In this document: piece after piece, positions 31,454 through 43,372 of the stretch | Position numbering within the stretch: position 1 is the first letter of the stretch | How the letters are laid out: the number at the start of each line of letters is the position of its first letter | Notes under the pieces: generated by a model | Told to the model about the DNA's origin: nothing | What the model saw: only the letters and a program-made list of their open reading frames with translations | The model's database searches: none | Program-made: the position numbers and the translations under genes | NCBI GenBank assembly: GCA_021432635.1 | Contig: MU270015.1 | Coordinates: forward strand, 714,155 to 778,154 | Source: Thozetella sp. PMI_491 | Lineage: Eukaryota; Ascomycota; Sordariomycetes; Chaetosphaeriales; Chaetosphaeriaceae | Direction: 5' to 3' | DNA length: 64,000 nt

Positions 31454-33508
31454 ATGGCATCTCCGTCTCATTCAGGTGCAGCCTGGGTCACCGTCATCAC
31501 CAAGGAATTTGGCCAAGGCAAGGTGGAAATCGACGAAAAGTCGGGAGCCATTCTGCAGTTCCTCGACCCTGGCAATTTGGACAGACGCTATCTGCTCAAC
31601 CAAGAGCTGTTTTCCCAGCATTCTCCAGCGGAACACACCTGGGGATCGGGGTACCTCATCACCGATAATGGGGCAGGCAGGTGGAATGTCTATACTCCTA
31701 CGTCGAATGAAGCGGACGGGGTCACATGGAAGTACTCGCCACTGCGACAAATCTCGGCGAGAATTACCCGCGAATATAGCTCCACACTCAATGAATCTTA
31801 CACATTCACCAACAACTCCGACCAGCCAATAACTATCACTAGCTTGGGCATCCAGACTCCATTTGCAGATGTTTACAACGGAGCTGCGCGAGCTCTTGCT
31901 GAAGCGGTCCACACCCACATCTTTTGCGGCGGCCCTTGGGCATGGGTGCTCGCCCAGCCAATGTCGGCCGAGGGTCTGATTCTCGGCTTGCGGGTTCGGA
32001 AAGGAGACCTTTGGGCCTATTCAGTTGAGTCGCGGAATGCCTTCTCTTCATCCAACAACCGTGGCCACCTGATTCTACATGCAACCGACTTTGCCCGCAA
32101 CCCTTCTGCGTTCGGCGGCCAGCCCAAGATTCTTTTGCACCCCGGCGAAAGCTACCAACTCGGCTGGCAAATTGCATGGTTCAACTCCATTCCCGAGTTC
32201 CTTGAGGCAACAACCCCCCCAGCAATATTCTCGTCCTACTCGGCGCTCGTTCAAGGAGGTTCCATTGTCGTGCAAAGTGGTGACACTGCGGTGACGTCTC
32301 CATCGCCGCAAGTCAACATAGAGAAGAGTGGCGATAAGTACATAGTCACGGGCACCACCCACGGGCTATACTCCATCGAGATTGGCAGGGCACGTACCCA
32401 AGTTCAATTCCACGTGTCCTTGCCCGAAGCGGTCAGGCTACGCACCGATTATATCATGCGTTACCAGAGAGCAACCGACCGACCGGGACTCTTGTCGTAC
32501 GGATTTCTTCCTGTGGACACCGTAACGCTGTTGACGCAGTCGACCAATGGGTGGCCGGACTGGACCGATGGCTCGGAGCGAATCGCGATGCCAGTCATGT
32601 TGCAACTAGGTGCGATGCGTGGATGGATCAGTGCAGACCTCGTGGATGAAGCGCTACAAGGCTGGGCTCAGTTTGCGCGTACATATTTACTAGACGAGTC
32701 ATGTACACCGTCCCGAGGCTCCCAGATCGCCCTGGACGGTCCACGTCTCTATGATCTTCCATGGCTCTCTGAGTTCTATCACGACCGTTACCTGTGGAAG
32801 GGAGAATTGGCAGACCTGGAGTTCGCCTCCAAGATAATCGAGCGAGCATTCGAACTGGGTATGGCTAACTTTCTCGCGATACACTTCTCGGAAGTATGCG
32901 TCCGCGTCGTGCGAAGCCTAGAAGCAGTAGGGCAGGCGGATCGAGGGACGAAGCTGGCGGACCTTCTGATCCAGTCCGCGCAGGAATTTGCAGCGCGTGG
33001 GAAGGGGCTGCCCGGACACGAAGTAAGCTATGAGCAGTCCATCGTCGCACCACTTGCTAGTCTCCTCATCGACGCCTACACCCTTTCGAAAGACGACGCC
33101 TTCCTCGACCCTATAAAGGAGTCCGTGAAGTGGCTGCTGGCATTTAGTGGACCTCAACCGCATGCGCGTCTCTTTGGGATTGCCATAAGGCACTGGGATG
33201 GATACTGGTTTGGCCAAAACCGCCAGTGGGGAGATATATTCCCCCATTACTGGAGCGCTCTGACCGCCGCAGTCCTGCTGCGGCTGCCCAAGTTTTTGCG
33301 GACGCCCGAGACGGACTTTCTAGCCCACGAGATTTTGAAGGCTAACATGCTGAACTATAACGCAGACGGGTCAGCCACCTGTGCATTCGTCATGCCGTCG
33401 TCGGTTGATGGGAGACCAGGTCATGTAGCTGATCCATTAGCCAACGATCAAGATCGACACTTGGTTATATGGATGAGACTTGTTGACGAAGGGCTTCTAG
33501 AGGAGTAA
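31454..33508 (+). CDS. Six-hairpin glycosidase-like protein, intronless
   Basis: A single uninterrupted frame of 684 residues from ATG 31454 (context ACCATGGC). No signal peptide or membrane segment is seen, so it is probably intracellular. The N-terminal ~300 residues look beta-rich (TNNSDQPITITSLGIQTPFADVYNG; LHPGESYQLGWQIAWF). The C-terminal half is alpha-helical and rich in aromatics (GWPDWTDGSERIAMP near 365; FPHYWSALTAAVLLRLP near 598), a layout typical of a beta-sandwich plus (alpha/alpha)6 toroid as in many glycoside hydrolases and lyases. I cannot name a GH family or catalytic acids with certainty. Lack of introns at this length contrasts with most of its neighbours and may reflect acquisition from bacteria. 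Confidence 0.65.
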   Translation: MASPSHSGAAWVTVITKEFGQGKVEIDEKSGAILQFLDPGNLDRRYLLNQELFSQHSPAEHTWGSGYLITDNGAGRWNVYTPTSNEADGVTWKYSPLRQISARITREYSSTLNESYTFTNNSDQPITITSLGIQTPFADVYNGAARALAEAVHTHIFCGGPWAWVLAQPMSAEGLILGLRVRKGDLWAYSVESRNAFSSSNNRGHLILHATDFARNPSAFGGQPKILLHPGESYQLGWQIAWFNSIPEFLEATTPPAIFSSYSALVQGGSIVVQSGDTAVTSPSPQVNIEKSGDKYIVTGTTHGLYSIEIGRARTQVQFHVSLPEAVRLRTDYIMRYQRATDRPGLLSYGFLPVDTVTLLTQSTNGWPDWTDGSERIAMPVMLQLGAMRGWISADLVDEALQGWAQFARTYLLDESCTPSRGSQIALDGPRLYDLPWLSEFYHDRYLWKGELADLEFASKIIERAFELGMANFLAIHFSEVCVRVVRSLEAVGQADRGTKLADLLIQSAQEFAARGKGLPGHEVSYEQSIVAPLASLLIDAYTLSKDDAFLDPIKESVKWLLAFSGPQPHARLFGIAIRHWDGYWFGQNRQWGDIFPHYWSALTAAVLLRLPKFLRTPETDFLAHEILKANMLNYNADGSATCAFVMPSSVDGRPGHVADPLANDQDRHLVIWMRLVDEGLLEE

Positions 33509-34635
33509 AATTTCTACCTCGACAAAATATTGCTATATTGTTAGTGGCATCATTGTGAGGTCATATGAAGTCGAGATGGCTTGGATCTGAATATCAATGC
33601 TCAAACTGTCACGATGTAGCTGTTGGCGGAGGTGGCCTCAAAAAGACGACGCATCGTAGATTGACGCGGATATCCTGTTTTCTTGGCAGTCTAGACATCT
33701 TCAGAAAATTGAGGAACAGACTTATCTATAGTCAATCACTAACCCCAGCGAGAGACTTCGGCTCAACTTGATCATTATCTACAGCTCTGAGCACCATGAG
33801 ATCTGGACAGATGGACCACACACGCTGCCACTCGCGGTCCAACATTGCACTCCCCACTAGCCGATAGTTTACTCTGGTTTACTCCCGAGTTCGGATGGCC
33901 CCAACACCGTCGGCCTCCGCTACACCGACCTAGGCACATTTCGACCTGCTTTTAGCCGAATATGACCGGTACACTTCGCTAAAGATTCCACTAGCACTAC
34001 TCACCGACGAGATCCCAGCCATGAATCCGGGGCACATAATAGGGCTACCGTCTCGCCCCTTCCCTATGTATAACCATCTGCGCCGACCCGTAATATCCTG
34101 TGCTTTGAAAGGAGAAGCGAATAGCCCCGCAGGCTTGCAAAGATACTTTAGTCCATAGGAGTTGGCTGCCAAGACTGTCTCTGGCTTGCCCGGCGGATAT
34201 ATGTATTTATATATGCGAAGATTTGCTCGATTATATTGATTCAAGGCCCATCGCTCTGCGATACACATCTAGTATCTTTAGGTTTGGTCTATAATTTGGC
34301 TTGAACCCTCTTAGCACTCTTGCATCCGCAAGTATAAGTCAGGCTTTACGATCTATGCTAATTAGTCCTCGCTTCGGCCACGATGGATCGGATATAACAA
34401 TAGCGCGGGCTCTGCTTCCGTATGTCCGAGGTGGATAAGCAAGACAAGCACGTGACATGTCATTGGATACGCCGACTCGACGACCGAGCTTACGGAGGCG
34501 GGGAGTTCGCGCAGTAGCAACAAATGTCCTCGGAACCTAGAAAATGAAGTATGCTGCATTTTTCGGCCCAGATTTCTGTTTAATTTGAGGCGGAAGATTG
34601 CAATAAATTCGGAACGATACAATCGTTGGCTGGAA
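33509..34635. other. Intergenic, no supported gene
   Basis: About 1.1 kb with short frames only (for example 33930-34268 and 34362-34688, both minus). Nothing recognisable. The right end is the promoter of the regulator gene. Confidence 0.5.
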
Positions 34636-36396
34636 ATGCCGCAGTACCAATTTATTGCGATAGAAGGCCACGATGGGAAACCAGCCAAATTGACCGGGTC
34701 GACAAGAAGTCATGCAATTCGCGCAGGTCTCCAGAAAGCGACGCGCCGATCAAAGGCGAAGACAGCTAGGGAACCGTTCCATCCCGAAAAGCGAAGAGGA
34801 GAATTTGCGGCACTACCTGAGCCTCATGAGAAAATAAAAACCCTCTCACGGCGCCCTCGGCCGGGGACAATGTTCTCGGAGTCAGCGAGGCCAGAGAATA
34901 GTAATGTAACCGTCTGGTCGATACCAACGATACAACCAGAGGTGTGAAATTGCCTTTAAGAAATACTCATCGATATCAAGCTGATGATATTTCTATTCTA
35001 GGGGTCGAAGCAGCCGCCGACATATCGCATTGAGTCGATGTGCGCCGGCACCGTTGACCCTTTTGATAGCCTTCCAATACCCACGAACCCAAATGTTGAC
35101 CTTCTAGTTAAATGCCGTGCGTCTTCCTACTTCCGATCCTCAAGTTCGAAGCCCTAGACGCTAATTGCACTGCCGTGCCCTGCCAGTCCTAGCTAAAGAC
35201 CCCGACTTTGCCACAGCCAATCCCAGGAGATCGTGGTTCCCGTATGCATTGCAGAGTGCACCTATGATGCACAGTACTCTTGCCATGACAGCAGTGTTGT
35301 GGAGAGCAGTCAACCCAGCCTTGGATAGTTCCATCCAGCTCGAGGGCATACATCAGAAAGGCGAAGCGATGCGCGAGGTCATTGACGGGCTGGCACGGCT
35401 AGATGCCGGCTACAACTACGATGATTTGCCATTTTTATTGTCCTCAATGTCGACTTTAGTAATTGCAGAGGTACATAATACTCAAAACAGAATGCCCAAA
35501 CTCCGCTGACACGTCGTTAGGTGCTCGATGACGATCTTGACGCTGCAGAAGCGCATCTACGGGGTGTTCATAACCTTTTCAGCTCACGAGATGGCTGTGA
35601 CAGCTTTCTAGACGACTTTATCCTCTGCAAAGCAATCAACTTGTATGTTTAAGCCGTTGTTTGTGATTATAGCCACTGACACAAGCCCAGGGCGGACACC
35701 CAGGTCGCCGCCGCGATTGGCCGTGGCCTTAGATTTCCACTGCTACACACCGACCATCCTCCCATACCAACGTATATTTTAGAGCATGCTCTAAATATAC
35801 CGCTTGACTCGTCTCTACTTGACGACGGCCATGGCGATCACACTCGGATATTTATGCAGCTGAGGCAGCTGCTTCTAGCACGCCAGTCATTCACGGTATC
35901 ACGAGAAGACCTGCGGACGTTATTCAGCATTGTAGAGGGCTCAATCCTTCAGTACCTCTACCAAGACTGCATGGATGCGTCGGATACCAGCCGGCGGTCC
36001 CATACACTCGTGCTTGCCGCCCACGTCTTCATGTATGTGGCGCTACGTGAAGTGCCTACCAACAGTCCAGTAGTACGACGACTGTGTGTCAGACTACAGA
36101 GTGCAGTCGGACGGAACCCCTCTTCCACTGAACTCTGGGCAGAGAACAGAGCAGCACTACTCTGGATCGCATTTGTCGGATTGCTCGGGGTCGGGCAGGC
36201 GGCAACGGCCGGTCCAGAAGGGCAACGGTTTCTCGATCTTTTCCACTCCACCAAGAAGGCATGGCTGGATGACTTTCATCAGGCACGTGGCGGGATTCGC
36301 AGGGCATTGGCTGCTTTTTTGTGGGATGAAACACACTGTCAGCCTCTACTAGCTGTGTTGGAGGAGACGGGAGCTAGGTTACCATCGGTACTGTAG
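34636..36396 (+). CDS. Fungal_trans_2-type regulator without zinc cluster
   Basis: Five exons (34636-34941, 35002-35116, 35187-35470, 35521-35642, 35691-36396) join in phase to 510 residues. The start MPQYQFIAIEG.. with a following basic stretch (HAIRAGLQKATRRSKAK) is typical of a fungal group that keeps the C-terminal Fungal_trans_2 (DUF3468-like) helical domain but has lost the Zn2Cys6 motif. The rest is helical, with LAMTAVLWRAVNPALDSS, EAHLRGVHNLFSSRDG, and ALLWIAFVGLLGVG near the end. An alternative acceptor for intron 2 five codons away cannot be excluded. It ends 270 bp before a reductase gene on the same strand, so a regulator-target pair is possible. Probably nuclear. Confidence 0.8.
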
Positions 36397-36569
36397 TAAA
36401 TGGAGACTCCAACGGGCACGGATCCACCTTTCCGAAATAGGAAATATGTTTGAATAGACAGAGTCACACTGTGTTCCCTATCAAGACATGGTCATCATAC
36501 TTCTCAAACGGGCAGATAGACCAGGTCCACTCCCTCAAACCCAAGCATGACAAGCAAAGAGGATTGCTG

Positions 36570-36577
36570 TATAAAAG
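36570..36577 (+). promoter_or_regulatory. TATA box of the reductase gene
   Basis: TATAAAAG stands 96 bp upstream of the ATG at 36666, in the short gap after the regulator gene. Spacing and sequence fit a strong fungal TATA element with a leader of about 60 nt. Confidence 0.5.
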
Positions 36578-36665
36578 GGCGAGTACCAATGCACATTCCG
36601 TTCTCCCAGCATCGCCAACAATACCATTCAATCTTCCCAGGAGACACTGTGTATTTCCCTGAACA

Positions 36666-37783
36666 ATGGCCGGAGAACTTGTTCTACTTACCGGTGGCAC
36701 CGGCTTTCTAGGCCACGCTATTCTGATCGACCTCTTGAAAAATGGCTATCGAGTTCGTGCTGCAGTTCGGTCGCAGGCCAAGATTGACAAGGTTCTAGCT
36801 GCTCCATCCATCGCTGCTCTGAAGCTCCCGGCAACACAGCTCATGTTTGTCATCGTGCCGGACATGATAGCCCCGGGTGCATACGACGAGGCCGTCCAGG
36901 GGGTTGACTTCATCATACACGCAGCCGCTCCCGTTCATTCCAAGGATGAAAAGTCAGACACCCCGAAAGAAGAGCTTGAACGACTCTTTGTCACAACCTG
37001 TGTGACTGGCAATCTGGCCATTCTCAAGGCCGCAAATGAGAAGACTAAGACCGTGAGACGAATTGTAATAACGAGCTCTACTGTCGCAATCGCTCCTGTT
37101 GAAGTCTACCTGTCCGACACAAAGGAACGGGAAGTTTCCCGCGGCCCCGAGAGCCGCGTGGCCGCTCCGCCGCCTCCCTACAACTCTGAACTCGAGGCGT
37201 ATTGCGTAAGCAAAGCAGCCGCTCTCAATGCCTCCGAAGAATTTATGAGAGACAGCGCCCCAACCTTTGACTTGATCTCCATTATGCCATCCCTGATCTT
37301 CGGGGCCGATGAACTCGCCACCAGCACAAGCGATTTGCGCACAGGCTCAACCCAGGCCCTTATCAGCACCCTGCTGACAGGAAAAGAGGGCCTAAGAGGA
37401 GTCAGCAATGCGATCCTTTGCTCCGACGTCGCTCGCGCCCATGTCAAAGCGCTAGATGAAAAGGTCAAGGGAAATCAGTCCTTCATCCTCAGCGTCGACG
37501 CGAAGTGGGAAAATACCGTTCCTATTCTCAAGAAGTTGTTCCCGGATGCCTTCAAACCCGGCTTCTTTCAAGAGGACGGTTGGCAGCCAGCTACGGCTTT
37601 GCAGTGGGATACTAGTAAGGTGAGTGCTCGCATTTATGTTAACGCATGGTGGCTTTTGGAAATTTCTCATGCAATATTCAACAGGTACGGGAAATTCTGG
37701 ACATCGACCTTGCCTCATATGAGAGCATGCTCCAGGAGGTAGTCGGGCAGTACCTAGAACTAGCCAAAAAGGAGAGCAAGTAA
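36666..37783 (+). CDS. NAD(P)-dependent dihydroflavonol-4-reductase-like oxidoreductase
   Basis: Two exons (36666-37619 and 37685-37783) give 350 residues. The extended-SDR Rossmann motif TGGTGFLG starts at about residue 9. VDFIIHAAAPV, the serine segment VITSSTVAI and the active-site YCVSK (Tyr-x3-Lys) follow, with LISIMPSLIFG downstream. These features place it with fungal cinnamoyl-CoA/dihydroflavonol and GRE2-type ketoreductases that use NADPH to reduce carbonyls. The intron near the 3' end is GT-AG; without it the last 32 residues (EILDIDLASYESMLQEVVG..) would be lost. It lies directly downstream of a Fungal_trans_2-type regulator. The natural substrate is unknown. Confidence 0.88.
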
Positions 37784-38002
37784 GGCTGTGGAGACCTAGT
37801 GCATAGAAGCAGTTTGATTTAGTTATTTTATTTGTAGATTATAGAACCAAGATTGTCCCGGTTACTATGCTTGATGATACCGTCTGTAGAAGGTGATTCT
37901 CCGTTATTTGTACGTCCTATTCTGTTGAATATAAGCGTCGCCAAGTCAGTGGTATCATTGCCCATCTACTACCCAGCATCATTCCCTCGGACCCCACGTC
38001 GC

Positions 38003-38843
38003 TTAGTTAAACTGCGGCGTGAGGTCAGCGAGCTGTCCGTCGACACCTTGGCTATATTCCTGGAACCTCTTGGCCCGTCCTTCAGGGCTCCTATCTTCCA
38101 TTTCGTTTCGTTGTTGCCACCAAGCCAAGGCATTTATCAGCCACTTGAAGGCCTCCACACCGAGCTGCACAAGGGCAAAGTAGTAGGAATATTCCTGTAA
38201 GATCAAGCGTTAGCTGGTGGCCGAGCGGTAGTAGCAGGCTGAGCAAAAATTGAACCAGACTCACTTGGAAATTGCAATTCGCCTCAGCCTGCGTGATCGA
38301 GTCTTTTGTAGCAGCCTGATCAGTGCAGGTCCAGCTCCAGAGGTCCGCGTTCTGGTTCGTCGCATTCCCGAAGTCGAAACTTGTCTTGGTAATAGCCGAT
38401 GAGATTGCGTACGACACCGTCTTAGCTGATGTGACGATGTAGTACGCCCCGTTGCCTATTATCATGGCTCTCCGCGCTAGCTTCTTGCCAGGCATTGTGT
38501 ACGCGAGAAGCATGCAGATGTCAAAGATGAAGGCGGCGATCGCAACGATGAAAAGTAGCAGGGTCGGCACAAGATTCGGGATGGCGGGCCACGCTCCGGG
38601 CTCATTCTTTGTCTGCTGGTATGTAACGTAGACCTTTCCTTGCCATACCGCAATGATCAGCGATAGTATTGAGCTTAAGGTGCTCTGGACGATGCTGAGG
38701 ATCTGGATGCGCCGTGAGATTGCGTCGCCGCGCTTCTTGGTGTCGGTTCTGCCTTGCACTCCAGCACCAGGAGTTTCCGTTTCGAGAGCACCGGCCTCGG
38801 TGGCCTGGACCACATGGTACTGCTTGCTGTGACCTGTGCTCAT
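38003..38843 (-). CDS. Four-helix membrane protein, function unknown
   Basis: Two exons (38843-38265 and 38194-38003) give 256 residues. A polar N-terminus (~45 residues) is followed by hydrophobic helices: ILSIVQSTLSSILSLIIAV, LVPTLLLFIVAIAAFIFDICM, MIIGNGAYYIVTSAKTVSYA and, after a cysteine-containing loop (WTCTDQ, ANCNFQ), YYFALVQLGVEAFKWLINALAWW. The layout of four segments with a cysteine loop before the last resembles the MARVEL-type or related four-helix fungal proteins, but I cannot confirm the family. The tail is charged and polar. It converges with the reductase gene. Confidence 0.7.
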
Positions 38844-39678
38844 TTTTGGAACATAGATTGTACCGAAACGTTGACACTAGTGTCACTCCAGATATGGGAC
38901 GTGTCCGGGGTAGATGTCCTCCTCCACAGATGTGGGTGCTTGGCTTGGTAAATATAAGAATCGAGTAGCGCAAGCCCGCACCACCGATGCCGAAGGCTAT
39001 GTGCCTAGACCCGGTCGCTGTCTCCTTCCAGGAGGTGGCCTTCTCCTGCAGTATGTACCAACAGTCATCTAGACCGCCGCTCGTGCATTCGCGTGCAGAC
39101 GCCCGGCGGGGCCTGGTATGGCGAGAGTGTCCGGGCTTGCGTTGGCGCGGCCAATGGAATTCGGAGCGTTGCCAAGCACCGGAACGAAGCTCCCGGCTTT
39201 CAGACCGCCGTCGAGCGCCACGGAGGTACCGAACCCAATAATTGCAGTAAGGCTGCCACGGGGCCGCATGAGCTGAAAGCTCGTGGCTGGCTTAGGCTGC
39301 TATCTCGCCACGCCGGGTCGCGCTAAGGCCCAAGCTGGACTAGATTCTGAAAGCCGCAATTGCCCTACACGATGGATTTGGCCTGCAGCTCTTTCTGCTT
39401 TGTGGATGGATGCATCGCTAGACGCCAATGCCAGACCAGCTGGCTAACCGAATATAACTACCTTGGGTTCGATGCCAGCTTATGCATGTCCCAGCCTTGA
39501 TTAGGTTGACAAACTACGGCGTATTATAGACAAGGAAATGCCATGCTGTCGCTTCTCGACACCCCTCAGCTAACAAAATTGGGTTTAAGAATCGCCCAGA
39601 AGCACAGCGTTCTAGCTGGGATCTAGTTTAAACCGGCGAGGCACAATACGTGTATGTAAAGACTTATCTCTTATCCAA
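38844..39678. other. Intergenic, no supported gene
   Basis: About 830 bp, GC-rich between 39060 and 39330, where overlapping frames on both strands reflect composition rather than coding. Nothing recognisable. Confidence 0.5.
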
Positions 39679-40509
39679 CTAATCAAGTTTTTCAAAGCAT
39701 CTGGCTTCGTATATCAACTTCAGCCGCCTTTCTTCGTGATCCCACATTGGCGGCAGGTTCTCCCAGCGCCTCCTTGACCCAGTTCGTACACTTATCTGCC
39801 ACGCGACAAAGCCAATGTGTTGTCTTGCTAGTTTCCTCCAGCAAATATGCTCGTATCCCTCTAATGACATTATCATCCTCGTGTAATCGGCTGCCACGAT
39901 CAGCTCGTCCACCTCGTTGTCTGAGAGTAAACGAAGGGCGATGCCCCTCTGCCTCGGGATCTTGACATCGGCATGGCTATTTACAACTCCGTTGCTCTGC
40001 GGGTATACCACTGACATCTTTTGAAGTGAATTCAGGTATTTCAAACAATGCGGAAGATGCGATTCGTACCCGTCCTTCAGCACAAGAGGCGCTATGGCTA
40101 GGTGTCGAATGGTGGAAACCCATGCGGGCGGATTATTCTCGCAGAAGTCGAAGGTGAAGGGCTCGAAAGCAAGGCTCGGGATGAAGAGGATGTCTATGCA
40201 AGGGTCGAAATCGCGGCACGTACCGAGCTTGTGCGCAATGTATCTCGACTCTTTGTTCGTCGCTAGCAAGGCCCGGTTACGGAGTGGATAGACAGGAGGG
40301 AGTGAAGGGTCGATGATCGGTATCTCGGAGGGGTCATCTGTTGACTGTAAGGCGCAGACAGTGCCAACGCTGGTCGTACTCTCACTGGCGGTCCAAGCGA
40401 AGGCCCAAATCTCATGCCGCAGCTCCGAGGGTAGAAGCGGGAATAGGTCGAATTTGTTGCCGATTGTTGACAAAACGGGACCAAGATCGTGACACGGTAG
40501 TGGCTGCAT
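39679..40509 (-). CDS. 2EXR domain protein
   Basis: A single-exon frame of 276 residues. FDLFPLLPSELRHEIWAFAW near residues 20-39 is the 2EXR signature, a fungal F-box-like segment. Further family marks are PVYPLRNRALLATNKESRYIA and the segment FDPCIDILFIPSLAFEPFTF. These proteins are abundant in Pezizomycotina and their role is not established; a link to ubiquitin ligases has been suggested from the F-box-like motif. No signal peptide or membrane segment was seen. Confidence 0.82.
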   Translation of the reverse strand: MQPLPCHDLGPVLSTIGNKFDLFPLLPSELRHEIWAFAWTASESTTSVGTVCALQSTDDPSEIPIIDPSLPPVYPLRNRALLATNKESRYIAHKLGTCRDFDPCIDILFIPSLAFEPFTFDFCENNPPAWVSTIRHLAIAPLVLKDGYESHLPHCLKYLNSLQKMSVVYPQSNGVVNSHADVKIPRQRGIALRLLSDNEVDELIVAADYTRMIMSLEGYEHICWRKLARQHIGFVAWQISVRTGSRRRWENLPPMWDHEERRLKLIYEARCFEKLD

Positions 40510-41102
40510 TGCAATTCAAATTGGCGGCGAACTCTGCTAAAAAGCCCACCTAGAAGATCAAAAGAGAGGTTTAGAGATAAATGAATCTAGGGTCAAATTA
40601 TATTTCCGTGCGAATGTCGCGTTCTTAATGCTCGTAGTTTAAAGAGTTGCCTTGGAGGCAGCCAAGAGAACCCGAGGTTCCCGTATACGATATGCCATAA
40701 GCGGGGTGTGATAGGACCATTCCCAGAGCGGAGACATTCAGCCTCAACTGTACCGTCATTTAAGCGTAAATCAACTGCCGCCTCCAAGCATCTCTCTAGT
40801 ACATTAAATTGATGCAAGTACCCACTGTGAAGCAGCAAGGGTACTCCTAATACGTGGGCAAGGAACTAAGGGTGAACTCGCGAACTCATAACTACAGGCA
40901 TAGGTGTTCAGGACTCGTAGCTCTGCTTTACTGATTGGATAGTCGTATAGATACTTCATTTAAATAAAGGAACGTAAAGAAACAGGAATTGATATCCGAG
41001 GAGGGGGCATTGATGCTGTCTAATGTGGGGGTTGAAAGTTATAGTTATTCTTTTTCTTTTTCTAAAAATACTAGCCTGAGTACCCCGCCGATTTAGTGTC
41101 GG
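40510..41102. other. Intergenic, no supported gene
   Basis: About 590 bp upstream of the 2EXR gene. An 81-codon minus frame at 40593-40838 has no recognisable features. Confidence 0.5.
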
Positions 41103-43372
41103 CTACCAAGATGTGACACCATATTTATTCTGGGCGTGCTGGGATTCTAAAAAACTTCTGAATTCCACAGGCTTGACTGGCGTATCCCCAAGGCGAGGAT
41201 GAGTCTTATCAGTGACATCCAAGGCCTGCAAAAGCTCACCAGCCTTCGTAATAGGAACCGCCGCGGCAGTATGAAGCCAAGTCCCGGACCCTGACCCTTC
41301 GTGAGCCTGGCGTTGGAGTTGGAGAGTGCTATTGGCAGACCACTCTAGAAGCCGATATTGTCTAACGTTGGACGATTTGGACAGGCAATTAATGCCCGGT
41401 TCGAGTGCCCAAGAGCTAGCTATTATGATCACACCGATGACAAAGACGATTGCAAGGCCCAGAACGCTGAATGAGGAGTACATGGTGGACCTTATTTTCT
41501 GCGGAAAGTCAGCTGTTACAATCCTCGTTTTCCGAGTTGGACGCATATTATAGAAGTGAAGTGAACATACCTGATTTTTACAAATCGCCTTCTCAACGTC
41601 TGTGACAGGAAGTTGAACCCAAGGGGACAGGTTGGCATCTCTCAAAACCGAACTCGAAGTGAGTATAAAGAGGTTCTGCACGGCCGCCAGAGCTGTATTG
41701 TGCCAATATTGGACCTCGTACTGCCACTGATTGCTCGGCAGCGCGCCAGAAGAGCCTACATCAAGGGTGTTACGGGAAGTAAGGGACTGTGATTTGAGGT
41801 TGGAGACGATTCGGTTTAGCGAGGGCATGTAGTTGAAGGTTCTATTGTAAGTCCATAAAAATCTCTCGAGAGCCTCAGGTTCGGGGAAGAGCGATGTAGC
41901 AGCGTCGGGGTACTCGAAAACACCGCTAAGAGGAGTACACTTTCGCTCTCCATTCCAACTCGGGTTGCAGAATTGTACTTGCTGACGACAGGCTAATGGG
42001 GACGCTGCCATGCCTTGGGCGTACACCTGAGCCTTTTGGACTTGTCCGGCAGCGTGCAGCTCTGTTGCTGTTAAGGGTATTGTGGCATTATACCAAGGAT
42101 CGGTCACCGGGTCGGCATAGTTGATGCCATTGGAAGACAGAAAGAATAGAAAGACATCCCCTTCTGGATAGCTCAACTTCGAGATCGGCTTGAAATCAGA
42201 TGCGTAGGGGAAGAAGGACCCATTGAGACTGAAGGCGACAAGCGGTCTAGCGCGGGAATTATCAATGTTAGGATGCGAGTGTGAGAACCCAGTTAAGAGA
42301 GAGTCGGTGGCCTAATCAGAACTAGAAGAGATGGAGAAGAGATGGGTTCTCACTCGACGGTATAGTCTGGATGTGCCTTCCACAGGCCATCCTTTATCCA
42401 ATGTGCTTTCGCGATGTCGTTGGAATATTGGTACGTTAAATTCTCAGTGGCATTTCGCACAATTGAAGAACCATTTAACCGTGGCCCATAATAAAACCGA
42501 GTATACGAGTTGTCAGTCGAATAGTTGAAGTTGCTAACATATCCCTCGGTCTGGAGGGGAGCGCAATATGTCACATCTCGATACTGAAACCGTTGGTTTG
42601 GTGCAGTGTTCAGCCCAAAATGGTCGTTACTATCGAGATATCCTGTGTCTATCACGAGGTTGGAGTCGTTGCTCTGGCAGATATTGTCCTTGAAAGGGCA
42701 GCTCGCATTAGTGGAAACGACCGTTGGAAGCTGCTTCTGAATAAACGCTGCGCAGTCTAAGGCGCTAGATTGGCCATCTCCCAACCCGTAACACTTCTCG
42801 GCGTAAGTGGCCGAGGAACTAGTGATTCGAAGAAACCACGGGTTAAGAATCGACGTTCGAAGCGTGAGATTGTTGTTGGCAGTATAGTCGAGCCAAGCGC
42901 AGCCGGTTCCGCTCAGAAGGACCTCGCTGGTATCGTCTGAAAAGGCAACCTGGGAAGAAAAGCCGCCAGCCACTATCAGCATGGCAGTGTAAACTGCCGT
43001 GAAGAGCAGGATTGGAACCATTCTTTGATAGACCTTCATAGCTTGGCCACGCCACGCCCATGTTATCTGAGAAAAGGAAAAGAAGGCTGTTTCCGCACTC
43101 GAGGCATTGCGTAGAACCGCTTGGCGCTGATTATGGAGCCCATCAGCCGGAGACGGGGTGGAGTAGGCAAAATGGAGTATGAGGCAGAGGATCTGCCAGA
43201 GACGAGACCCCACAAATGCGACAAAGAAGGCGACGAATGCCACCAGCAAGTTGCCTTGCGAGGTACTAAGTGTGAGAGTGGCCCCAAAGACCTGGCCTTT
43301 GGACCAGTTCGTCCAGAAGCCTAAGTAGACGGGCAATTGATCCTGAGAAGAAGCGTCCGTACTCATACTCAT
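41103..43372 (-). CDS. Large glycosylated multi-pass membrane protein, function unknown
   Basis: Three exons (43372-42354, 42246-41571, 41498-41103) join in phase to 696 residues. Hydrophobic segments lie at the N-terminal side (LLVAFVAFFVAFVGSRLWQILCLILHF; VPILLFTAVYTAMLIVAGG), followed by a very long region rich in NxT/S sites and cysteines, and a last helix near the C-terminus (VLGLAIVFVIGVIIIASSWAL). So the middle is probably outside the cell or in the lumen. This architecture is common among lineage-specific fungal membrane proteins without assigned function. Intron 1 is long (107 nt) and contains a CTAAC branch site. A nearer acceptor was considered and rejected on phase. Confidence 0.72.

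Noticed and set aside
38980-39330. Overlapping frames on both strands in a GC-rich patch
   Set aside because: Frames on opposite strands mirror base composition; none is protein-like.
42247-42353. Shorter 42-nt intron 1 for the large membrane protein (acceptor at 42312)
   Set aside because: The downstream codons look coding, but the phase is wrong with the only available donor; the 107-nt intron with a CTAAC branch site keeps the frame.
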